Positions 11,241 to 22,900 of a stretch of 64,000 bases of DNA are shown here, in pieces. The DNA lies in the NCBI GenBank assembly GCA_037043455.1, contig JAWPHD010001443.1, positions 62,001 to 126,000 of the forward strand, given 5' to 3'. Every line of letters begins with the position of its first letter. The stretch's first letter is position 1. A program made the position numbers and the translations under genes. The stretch is from Cyrtodaria siliqua. Taxonomy: Eukaryota > Mollusca > Bivalvia > Adapedonta > Hiatellidae. The notes beneath the pieces were generated by a model that searched no databases, had not been told where the DNA came from, and was given only the letters and a program-made list of their open reading frames with translations.

Positions 11241-12116
11241 TTTCAAACCCGGTCAAGATTTATGTATTTTAATGTTTAAATGGTTTATTGATGATGACGA
11301 ATATGTGTTACTATCTCATAAACAATCCATTTTATTGAGCAAATATATATACCGCAGTTTAGGTGCACATGCTATTAAACAATGATACACTTAGCATATA
11401 TGGATTAAGACTTTGGGTTGGAGTTTTTATTTAAACGATCTATTTTGACAAGAGGAAACATGATTCCATACGGTAAAAATCCAGCTGTATCAGTTTCGAT
11501 TTGTGCGTGACGACTACTTTAAATTTGTGTAATTATTATATAGTGATTAATAAGAAGAGATCATTTAAGTTCATGTTTGACGGAATAGCCAACCTATCAA
11601 CGCACGCATGTGCTGGATTAAGTAAAAATACGATAGATAATTATAATGCTCACCAGGATACACTGAGCATTTTAACAAAGTCCGGAAACACGTCAAAAGT
11701 TTTAATTAATGTGATATGAAACTCTACGCTCGTTCAAAAATACTTATTACGTGTGTGTAACCGATGAGGGATTAACTAAACTAGACGATCTTACAACAAC
11801 TTGATCGATAGTTGTACACACAGAATAACTGATGGATTTAACGCTGCGGCCTATAGAGTTTGGTGTTGGACTATGAAATGAGTACTGAATGTACTGGCTT
11901 GTGGAATTTAATACTATATATTTTCAAGTTGGTGTTTAATTAAAGGTGGTTTGTCTTATTCATGGAATCTAGTGGAACGTTATATATAGAATAAACTAGA
12001 TGGATAAATTCGTTTATTGTATTCTACGCTGTAATTAAGTTCACGTAATAGACCGAGTTTATTGATCTGTACATCCTTCGTATGAGTCAAGCATTGCGCG
12101 TTGTCAACAAGCTATG
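11241..12116. other. Intergenic, nothing recognised
   Basis: Unique AT-rich sequence. A 72-codon open frame near 11501 shows no recognisable family and no gene context. Confidence 0.4.
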
Positions 12117-12120
12117 TTAA

Positions 12121-12373
12121 AGAGACACACGGCCAGTATCGGTTTTAAATTTAAACCTGCTTGCATATTTTGAGATATAATTAAAGAAAATTTTGAAATT
12201 TCTTCGTTTTCGTCTTATTCTTCATAGGTTTAAATATACTATAGGTGCAATAATCAACAGTTAATAATATGCAAAAACAATTTGCTTTACTGTTATAATA
12301 ATTAATATTAATGATTTTTAAAAACGCAAATTTATAAAAGAGTTAAAAAAAATCAAGAATGCCATGTGTCCCT
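12121..12373. mobile_element. TTAA-flanked MITE (AGAGACACACGGCC ends)
   Basis: TTAA (12117-12120) then AGAGACACACGGCC at the left. At the right, GCCATGTGTCCCT then TTAA (12374-12377). The interior word GCACCAATAAT, read here reversed and diverged as GGTGCAATAAT, is shared with the elements at 20650 and 33244. It has no coding capacity. Confidence 0.75.
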
Positions 12374-12439
12374 TTAAATTATAAGTTTAACCTTCAAAAA
12401 AACACACAAAAAACAACACAAAAGGTTGCTGAGGGTTTG

Positions 12440-12492
12440 GGGTGTGGGATGGGGGTGGGGGGGGGGGGGGGGTGAGGTGGGGGGGGGGGGAG
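12440..12492 (+). repeat. Guanine-rich tract
   Basis: Long runs of G broken only by single A or T bases. This is a potential G-quadruplex on the plus strand, and it could also be an assembly-sensitive homopolymer. Confidence 0.85.
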
Positions 12493-13448
12493 GTAAGAAA
12501 TATCATCAAACATTTGTTTTAACAGGTTTTCTATAAACTAGCACGGGGCCATTCTCTATTTCAAAAGAATTTCAATACCCATTGAAAAGTACATGTCGTC
12601 AAAACTTAGTATAACTTCAGAAACAACTACACGTAGCGGGTTGTATGTCCACCGACCCACCGAATAGACAATAAAACATGTCAACCATTGTATAAATTAT
12701 GTGTATTACGTTAGGATAGTTTTAGTATTATAAATCCACAGTAATCCGAGAGCTCAGACACACGTTAGTGTTGTCAATACTATATGACTTATAGTAAATG
12801 TTAAAATGTAGCCAAATATAGGAGATACTTTGTATGCATATCCTTCATGTGATCGTGTGCGTGAATATAAGTATTTAGAAACATAACTTGTGTTACATGT
12901 TCAGGGTTTTGTAGAACATATTTGTAACAGTTTCTACTAAGTTGATGTGTACGTTTTGAGTTTGAACTTCCGTAATCATCTTAAACGTATCCTTCGGAAT
13001 TTACATCGCCGAGAAAAGGTTATAGTGATAATTGTGTTTGTGTGCAATTTATCAGTTAAACGTGTTTCTTCTAAAGCATAAGATAGGATTCGTGTTGCGT
13101 ATGAAAGTGTTTCGATGGAGATACACTGAAGATAGGGTTTCGGCTGCTAGTATATGTTAAACGTGATTGAATGTATTTTTTATTAATTATTCTTCGAAGC
13201 ATAACAAAGTTAATCGGTTTCATTAATCAAAAGTATGTGCCAGGTTCATTGTGCTGTATTGTTGACACTTTTAAGATAGTTTTCAACGGCAGCCCATTTA
13301 AAGTTGGAATTTTATTTCAATAACCTTATGAGATTATACAAGTGTATTCAAACTTATTACTGGATTAATGTGCAAAGTCAGGAGCATTCATTGTATTACC
13401 AATGGATTTATCAAAAACGTGATATTCCAGTTCTGCAATGGACCGTTG

Positions 13449-13850
13449 TCACATATTTGATTACTGTAATACATATGTGATTTTCTCATAACATAGTCAC
13501 ACATATGTGAATTTCTCATAACATAGTCACATATGTGATTTTCTGAATGGGCCATTGTCATATATGTGATTTTCTGAATGGACGATTGTCACGTATGTGA
13601 TTTTCAAATATGTGATTTTGTCATAACATTGTCACATATGTGATTTTTCTAAATGGACCATTGTCATATATGTGATTTTCTGAATGGGCCATTGGCACGT
13701 ATGTGATTTTCTGAATGGACGATTGTCACATATGTGATTTTTTGAATGGACAATATGTGATTTTTTGAATGGACAATTGTCACATATTTGATTTTCTGAA
13801 TGGACGATTGTCACGTATGTGTTTTTCTGAATGGACGATTGTAAAATATT
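13449..13850. repeat. Palindromic 31-bp array, copy 1
   Basis: The unit is CACATATGTGATTTTCTGAA then TGGACCATTGT, with variants CACGTATGTG and CATATATGTG. CACATATGTG is a perfect 10-bp palindrome containing the E-box CATATG (CANNTG). A dozen or so units lie 1.3-1.7 kb upstream of the lectin start codon. Any regulatory role is inference. Confidence 0.85.
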
Positions 13851-14409
13851 TGAAACAGTTTCTACTAAGTTGATGTGTACGTTTTGAGTTTGAACTTCCG
13901 TACTCATCTTAAACGTATCCTTCGGAATTTACATCGCCGAGAAAAGGTTATAGTGATAATTGTGTTTGTGTGCAATATATCAGTTAAACGTGTTTCTTCT
14001 AAAGCATAAGATAGAATTCGTGATGCGTATGAAAGTGTTTCGATGGAGGTACACTGAAGATAGGGTTTCGGCTGCTAGTATTTGTTAAACGTGATTGAAT
14101 GTATTTTTTATAAATTATACCGCACAGTGGCATAACCATTCGAGCGAAATAGTATATTATTCGAAGCATAACAAAGTTAATCGGTTTCATTAATCAAAAG
14201 TATGTGCTAGGTCCATTGTGTTGTATTGTCAACACTTTTAAGATACTTTCCAACGGCAGCCCATTTAAAGTTGGAATTGTATTTCAATAACCTTATGAGA
14301 TTATACAAGTGTATTCCAACTTATTATTGGATTAATGTGCAAAGTCAGGAGCATTCATTGTATTACCAATGGATTTATCAAAAACGTGATATTCCAGTTC
14401 TGCAATGGA

Positions 14410-14905
14410 CCGTTGTCACATATTTGATTACTGTAATACATATGTGATTTTCTCATAACATAGTCACACATATGTGAATTTCTCATAACATTGTCACATA
14501 TGTGATTTTCTCAATGGGCCATTGTCATATATGTGATTTCCTGAATGGACGATTGTCACGTATGTGATTTTCAAATATATGATTTTGTCATAACATTGTC
14601 ACATATGTGATTTTTCTAAATGGACCGTTGTCATATAAAAAATTATGTGATTTTCTGAATGGGCCATTGGCACGTATGTGATTTTCTGAATGGACGATTG
14701 TCACATATGTGATTTTTTGAATGGACCATTGTCACATATTTCATTTTCTAAATGGACGATTGTCACGTATGTGATTTTCTGAATGGACGATTGTCACGTC
14801 ACGTATGTGATTTTCTGAATGGACCATTGTCACATATGTGATTTTTAAATGGACCATTTTCACATATATGATATTCTGAATGGGCCATTGTCATATATGT
14901 GATTT
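14410..14905. repeat. Palindromic 31-bp array, copy 2
   Basis: Same unit as the array at 13449, with about 15 units. It ends around 14905, about 285 bp before the lectin start codon. Further GTAACAGATGTGGT repeats follow at 14955-14990 (CAGATG is also an E-box). Its position makes it a candidate promoter-proximal element. Confidence 0.85.
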
Positions 14906-15190
14906 TCTTAATCTGTTTAATGAAGTTCCCATAACAGGGTTACGTATGTGATGACAGTGTAACAGATGTGGTAACAGATGTGGTCACAGTTGTGATTTAT
15001 TCAGCCAAGATATCGGGTGGATCTTTTACAGTTTACAATTAGTGTTTGTCTTTTAGTGAAAGCTTACTACCGTGTGTTACAGGAGTGATGTGTTGTATAT
15101 GTCGGGTGGATGACCATTACAGGGATATTACAGATGTGATTTGTTGAAAATATTGGATGGAAAAGCCATGACTATGCAGTGACCGGTGTA

Positions 15191-15274
15191 ATGATCGGAC
15201 ACCGGCCAATGGTTCACCCTGTCACGTGGATACTTATATGTGGCATTGGATTATGTTGGTTCTTCCCATTGCAG
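15191..15274 (+). CDS. Lectin gene exon 1: start codon and signal peptide
   Basis: Codes 28 residues with hydrophobic core [13 protein letters not shown], typical of a secretory signal. It ends CCATTGCAG before the donor GTAAGT (intron phase 0). An in-frame TGA lies 54 bp upstream with no Met between, which fixes this ATG. The -3 base is G. A non-coding 5' exon further upstream cannot be excluded, and no TATA box is obvious. Confidence 0.82.
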
Positions 15275-16864
15275 GTAAGTTATATTTTGTAAACTTCATA
15301 AGAATGAAACTTCATTGAAAATGTGACCTCAGATATTATCAAATATGTCTTGAACCGATCAATCACGCATATCAACCGATCATCGGTTATTCTAACATTT
15401 GATTATGATGATTGATTATGAAAGTGTAATTGATCATCGGTAAATTCTAAAAATGCACGTTACTTCATGCTGAAACTAGAAAGAAACCCGATAATCCAGG
15501 AGACGACAGTAAGGAAGTGCGCTTGTGAAAATGAGCAAATACACAAACATATTTATATCAAGCACAATATGTTACTGATAAAATAAAATAACAATGGCAT
15601 ACTAAACACGACAGGAAAGCATACATACTAAAACATAAATTATTGTAATGTGACCTAAAGCCCATGTTATGCTTCTTATTGAATAACCGATTACTAGTAA
15701 CCGATGATTGATGGATTATATTCAACCGATTGTTACTGATAACTGTTTTGTAAATTTCAACCGATTGCCCATCACTAATTTTAATTAATTTCAAAACAGA
15801 AATGTCTGTCATAAAAATTAGCAATACAGTCGATATTGAATGTAATGGAATCGTTAGAATGAGATGAGAGTAATGTACATAGTCATTATTAACGTTAACA
15901 GACTTAATAAATCAGAGTTTTCACTGTTAGTTGCAATTAGCACTTTTCCCATAGCCTCGTCCACAGATACCGGTTAAAAAAATAAAATCTTATATGTCTA
16001 TTATATGTTTTAAATAGACATAGAAATATTTTTTTTAAACGGTTAAAAAATGAAATCTTATATGTCTATTATCTGTTTTTAATAGACATAGAATTATTTT
16101 TTTAACCGGTAACTGTGGCCTCGTCCGTCTAGTGTGGACGTACGCCGGGTGGTAGTGTTCCCTAGGCATCGTCTGTCTGGTGGGGACGTCGTGTACCCTT
16201 AGCCCCGTCCGTCGGACGAGGACGTAAACCGGGCGGTCGTGTTCTCTTAGCCTCGTCCATCGGGTGGGGACGTATATATGAGGTCTATCTTATGAGACGT
16301 TTAAGAACCATAGGAATTCGTGAGTAATTATAAGGGTAGTGTAGGTTACCTGATCCATATGTACACTTCCTCTGTACCTGGGGTGGCTCTAAATTACCTA
16401 TACCGTGTTAATAACTTGATGAGCCGTTAAACAACAAATGCAAATTCCTCTCTTCTTATACATTGACAGCAGACGGCTCCTGGTGAAAAATGGCGTTCCG
16501 TTTAAGTAGCAGCTAACTTTGAAGTAATAAATGTAATCCGTAATGACAACTCTACAAAAACAAAGGCTTTTAGACATTTTTTTGCAACCTATCTACAGCT
16601 CGAGGTTCATATCGCTGCTTTAATCTGCACAAACACTAGCAACAGCACCAGTACCTAAATTAAACGAAGACACCGCAACGAAAAATGAAGAATGTTCTAA
16701 CCACAGACGCTGCTGTAATATCATGCCATGTTTACTCATAAAAACACCATTGCAGCCTGATTAAAGTATATAGAAAACGCGTGCCTACGGGTGTTTCGTT
16801 TCTCCCTAAAGGTATTCATCAAATTACAGCCAGCGAAATGCTTGTTGTGCTTAGCATTATTGAG

Positions 16865-16906
<42 letters not shown>

Positions 16907-19900
16907 AGAGAGAGAAACACAATTTCATCTTTTTTATTGCCTATCCCAAAGTCCCGTTATGCAACCACACCCGATAGTCGTAGTGCACGTTGGGTTTGAA
17001 GATTGTTTGAATCAATTTCTACTGAGCTACCGTGATTCACTACATACAGAATAGTATTTTAAATGTGCGCTGTACAATATATTGGTTATATTGTGCGAAG
17101 ATGAATTAAGTCTATTAGAATAAACTGTATTTCGAAATAGGCATAGGCCTACAAGCAGATTGAGAGCAAGATAAGATATAAGATAAGATTATCTTGCTGT
17201 CAGAAGCAGAGTAAAGCGCATATAATTAGAGAAAATAATAAACTAAATTGTGTGTATTAAACATATTCAATTTAGTGTATTTTATACAAATTTAATGTAT
17301 AACTCAAGCTCATGTTATTGTACCGAGAGTAGATATACTTGATATGTAGACTTGTAGACTGTTACACTGCGCATGTCCGTTTTTTAAACCGAACAAGATA
17401 ACAAGTCTGACAAGTTTAATTGTCGGCTGTGGAGCAGTACAAGTTATGTGCAGTAGGTACTTTCACAGATCTAACAACAAAATAATATTGTTAATATTTC
17501 TGTGGTACTTTGGATACTTTGATTATTCTTGAACGTCGTGAGACTAAATAAAAAAAAAATGACAGTAATTGGTGGTAAACGTAGAACTAAAATTTTACCC
17601 CAAAAATCGGTACAGTAACTGTTTCAAATATCCAGGGATAATATGTTCAGCACAGGAACTGGTAACTTTTAATATTTGCCTTCTATTATTATAATTGTCT
17701 ACATTTTGCCTTCTATTATTATAATTGTCTATATAGACAATTATAATAATAGAAGGCAAATATTAAATTTACCAGTTCCTGTGCAAGGAAGGAGCTCTGA
17801 GTGGAGATTATGACATCAGGGGAGGTAACTGATATCCTTTCTCACGTACTCCCTGGAATCACAGCACGGACAACCAGACTTATAATATATTGTAGTAAAC
17901 GCATCTTTAAATGATTGAACTTCCCATCAAAGTGTGTTTGTGAGGTGTGCGGGTATGTTTTGGGTGACATTTCTATTCTACTAAAAATAGAGTTCGAGTT
18001 CGGCATAGCTGGGACGAAAATTGAAAGGGATCCGTCTCGGACAAAATTGTACCAAACACTTATCGTTCACTAGACCACTGCGTCACTGCGCATGTCCCTT
18101 TGTGGAAAAGAATTGAATTGAATGTTGTTTAACGGCTCAACGACACAGTATAGGTTATTTAGAGCCGCCCCAGAGAGAGGGGAAGGATACATAGGAATCC
18201 GAGAACCTGCCCTACTGTAATACTGTAAATATTGCTTGCGGTAGTTTGTAAGTGGGTTGTGGCTTTTATGTTAAGAAAAAAATGAATTTTTAAACTTGCC
18301 ATTTTGAGATTTTTTATCAGAAAAATGGCGACCTATACATCTTAAAGGGAGTACATCAGGATTTTTCTAGAAATATCTTAAATTATAAAAATGTTCCAAT
18401 TCATGATAAAACACTTATATCCATCAAAATATGATGTTCGAATACACCATATAGCTAGGACGGAATCGGGCATAAAATGCTGAAAATGCTGAAATTAACC
18501 CTGGTGCGTAACCTAGGATAGCACGTATTACTGTACAGAATGAATTTCCTTGTAACTAAGGGGTCATTTTTAGGATAATTCATTATGTTTAGGCGCTTTA
18601 AAATAGAAAATATTATTATTTGTCAATTTTAAGTCGGACCCCTAGATCCATTGGAAAGCCTGATGTACTCCCTTTAATCTTTAATTCGCACCATGGGGTA
18701 TTGTACAATATCCTGCTATGTTTGCCTGTGTTTATTGTAAATTAGTGTATGCATTGGTCACCAAACATTATGACCAGATGTTATGTAATATTACATACTT
18801 TTATGACGTACACTTCTTTTCACTTGTGGTAAACCTGGGACAGAAAATGACATTTAGGGCTCTGATGAAAACGAGCAACTTTGAAAAGAGAGCATTTTAC
18901 AATCATTGCATTTCGAGTAACAAAAGACTGATTAAAATCAGCATACTAAGTCAGCAGACTTTAAAACCGCAAAGAAAACAAACAAAGACTATTAACGTGT
19001 TGTTCAAATTATCATTACCACTTTTGCCGATCTTAATTTTTTATCGAAAATGTGTGTGTTTGTTAATTATTCAATCAATTGTTAAACATAGATACATGAT
19101 GTCTGTTTGCAGTGTAGATGGGTGTGCCATACGTCAGGTCTCTCGCATTCCGCCACGATACCGCTACGATAATCCTAGTAAAAATTGATAAATGCAGCGT
19201 ATAATCGATAAACTTACCTGGACGACAAGTGTTTTCAGTGCAATACAGAGTTTGTACTGCCATTTTGTATCCCGTCATATAGAGCCCTGGTTATAGATAT
19301 ACCTCATCATCAGTAGGTTTAGAAACGGAGTGCATAAATTATGTTGTAAAATTTGGCTGTTGTTGGCTGGATTATTATAAGCTGATTTAAAACACCTGAC
19401 TTGACTATCATATATCACTATATAAACTTCTATAATTTTTTACTATATTATAGTCATTCATTTTGAAAAGTGGTTACAGTATAATATGCCATATATTGTT
19501 TGTTAAATAAGAATTAAACATGTAAAATTTTAATAAATTTTCAAATTGGATTGTGTTATTTCCCTTTTATGATTGGAAAGCTGTTATTAAATAAAGGGCT
19601 AAATATAGGCACGATTAATTTTTTTTTTTGCCAGAGATCATCTGATCTTAATTTTTGTAAAAAAGAAAATGAAAAAAAAAGGTAAAAAATAAATGATCAG
19701 GTAATCCAGGTATACAGTACTGGTTTTACCCAGGAAAAATGGGGGTGGTCTTTCTCTACCACAAAAATTGAACATCATATACTTACTCCCTGGCCTAACA
19801 TATGCTAAAAATGGCATAAAGCACCATTCAAACAAACAAATCTACTGTTGAAAACTGACATGATTGCATTTTTTCTTAGTGTAAAAAAAGTTAAAATCCA

Positions 19901-22900
19901 CTCGCATTCATGGAAATTACCATTCAGTTTTTGTTCTGATACAAAAAGTGTAAAAACAAATATTAGTTTACAACAATCTGAAACAGGAACTAGATACCAA
20001 CTTAAGGCACTTCCTAGCGACAGACAAGTATTAATTGCCACCGTTGTAGTAAAGTGAAATTTAATGGCATCTCTCCATATCAACACACCTAGAGAAAAAA
20101 CTATTTGCCAAACAATATGATGAAAACATGTTGAATCTGTGATGCATAAAATAACAGTTTATCACCTATGCCTCAATGCAAATATGCTGAACATTGAACA
20201 ATTCCTGGCCCTCCATTTCAACAGGACCCGTCTACATGTATATGAGTCCCTGATTTCAATCAGCCCCTTTATATTGGTAGTTTCGTCTTTCCCTGTATAT
20301 TGGTGGTTTCAATCTGCCCCTGTGTATTGGTGTATGGCTTCAGTTATGATCTACATTGTTTTATCAAATGATAATATTCATTATCTTGAATTCAGTGATT
20401 CCATCCCCAAGTGGAATGCTTTCTGCAGAAATGTTTCTAACAATTGGCAGATAACATAAACCTATTAATGACATTAAATACTAATATCAAAAGTGCAGGA
20501 GATGTGGAGCATGGCATAAGGTTGTGGGGTGGCAATGGGGGTGAGGGAGAGGGGTATGAAGGGGTGGGGTGTGCATGTGTGAGGGGAAGGGGGTGGGGTT
20601 ACAGATGCAGCATTTTTAAAGGGGCACACGGCAATCATCCTTTATTTAAAGGGACACATGGCAATCTTTATTTTATATGTACAATATTAGAGTGGAAAAT
20701 TCCAAGTCAAACAAAAGGCCATAATTCTGTAATAAATTAGGCAATCAACAATGGGTAATGTAGAGGGACATAAAGGTCATCAGTTGTTAATGTGTATATG
20801 AAGTTTGGGAACAACCCATTCAAAACTGTTTGAGGAATGCAAATAATAAAAATGTGTTAAGTGATGGGACGTGATGAGACAAAAAACGCGGCAGGACGTT
20901 AGGGACAGCGCAATTCCTATATAGCCCCCACTTCCCTTTGTGAAAGCGGGGTTAGAATTATAAGAATAGCAAATTGTTTTTGCATATTATTAACTGTAAC
21001 AGTTGATTATGTTGCACCAATAATATATTTAAACCTATGGTGGAATAAGACGGAAAAAAAGAAATTCTAAAATTTTATTTAATTAAATGCAAGCAGGTTT
21101 AAGGTTAAAATGATACCAGATTAATAAATCAAAGTTCTAATTGTAATGCACGATACAAACTTAAAGATTGCCGTGTGTCCCTTTAATAAGTAAAAAGCAA
21201 GAATCCTGTTATAGTGACAGTTACTGATTTTGTGATTTTGAGAAAAAGTAATTTAAAATGAACAAATCATTTTTTTAATGCACAATTTGACAGTTCACTT
21301 TAAAATGAGGCCAGCAAACAAAGTTGAAATTATTCTAATGGATTTTCAGATCTTTTAGCATTTCAGAATATAAAAGCACTCTGCTCATAATTATGTATGG
21401 CATTCATGATTGTTGACAGATCTCGACTCTGTCTGAAAAGATTTTCCATTTGATCGAAAATTGTTAAAATTCCTAATTGCATTAAACTAAATTATACTGG
21501 TTGGTTTATGTGACATTTCTGTTGAAAGAAACTGTATTCTATTTTAAAGACAGTGAGAGCCAGCTATACTGTGCAAGTGAGATAACATTTGTTTAGGTAT
21601 AAAATCACCATTTACTTTCCCCATTGACATCAATATTAAAATGCCACATATTAATGATTTGCTGCAACTTCAATGGATAATGCAGCAGTTCAGTTTTCAG
21701 AAAAATAACTTCCACTTGAAAAAATCACCTGAAAACGTGGGGTCATATGTCATTTAAGAAAGCTAAACAGGTGATTTCATTGCAAGTTGCTCATATATAT
21801 TGTATGCACAGAATCGAAAGTTGGAAAATGTGTTTGTTAATAATCCATTAAAACCTATGAATACTCTTCGCATAGCATGGTATCACGGCACTTAAAATAT
21901 AAATTGTAAACAGTATTTAAAGAAAAAGGAAACTCAGATGCTTTCTGTGAGTCTTCTACTAAATTGTTATGATATAAAATGTAATCAAGTTTACGTAAAA
22001 ATGTCAGAATTAGATTTGAAAAGAAGGGTACCCTCATTGAGCTTATTATTTAAAAAGTTCTATGGTATCAAGGTATGCACATATTGTGTATCCTGTATAT
22101 GTTAGTAACTGGTATAAGATTCAATGAGTGACCATTTCTAGAAACAATAATGTACAACAGACTCATCAGTCTGAAAATACATGAATTTTATAACCTTCAA
22201 GGTAATAGAAACTGCATTTATGGAGACTAGGGGTGATGAATTTTAAAGATCATAAGGACATTGTCAACATTTTTGCATTATTTTGAAATATCCTTTTATT
22301 TATGATAAAGATACTTATTTTTTTCATTTATTATATACCTAAAGTCATCACATTTAGAAAAATCATATTTTAGCAGAGATGCATACTGTTTTATAGATTT
22401 GACACTACCATAGAACCCTTGATATCATAGGAAGCTAGTATACCTACAATAACAAAATTGAATAAAAATGGGCCATTTGCCCCACTTGTAAGGCCCCTTT
22501 CCAACAAAAAAATATAAATTACTTCTTTATAATATAACAGGAACTACATTCGACTAAACCTCGGAGGTAAACATGCAATTGGTGGTGGTAAACCTTCACA
22601 GAATTAATGCTGTTATTTTGCTTTTATTTCAGGTGATCAGTAACCCAGACTACGAATTTGACCTTCACCTCTACCAAAATAACATAACTTGGCTTGACTG
22701 CCCTCAAGGTAAATCCAATATTTTTGGTCAGTTATTCAAAGGTCAAGGCCACTCTGACCCCTTCATGATTTGCAAACTATTTGACCTACAGTCTTGCAAT
22801 TTTATACAACTAGTACCCTTGGTGAGACAATCTGTATGGATCAAGGGTCCAGTAAGTCCAAATTCACCATGAGCGATTTTTTACCTAAAATATCACTTTT

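Larger units (their letters stand above)
12926..14905. repeat. Tandem duplication, about 928-bp shift
   Basis: The word TTTCTACTAAGTTGATGTGT is at 12931 and again at 13859. Everything after it (TTCGGAATTTACATCGCCGA, GTTTCTTCTAAAGCATAAG, GGAGCATTCATTGTATTACC) repeats in the same order with about 95% identity by eye. The second copy has an extra segment of roughly 40 bp near 14120-14160 (GCACAGTGGCATAACC). Each copy ends in a palindromic minisatellite. Confidence 0.9.

Noticed and set aside
17651..17783. Third member of the CACAG-ended hAT-like family
   Set aside because: The ends are similar, but the flanking 8 bases do not match each other and the interior is different, so it is kept only as a foldback.
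18718..19188. 156-codon plus-strand frame in intron 1
   Set aside because: No recognisable family, AT-driven composition and no splice or promoter context. It could not be supported as a gene.
19200..19285. Minus-strand ATG exon-like segment with a CAG/GTAAGT donor
   Set aside because: [16 protein letters not shown] followed by a perfect donor is tempting, but no partner exon could be found downstream on that strand.
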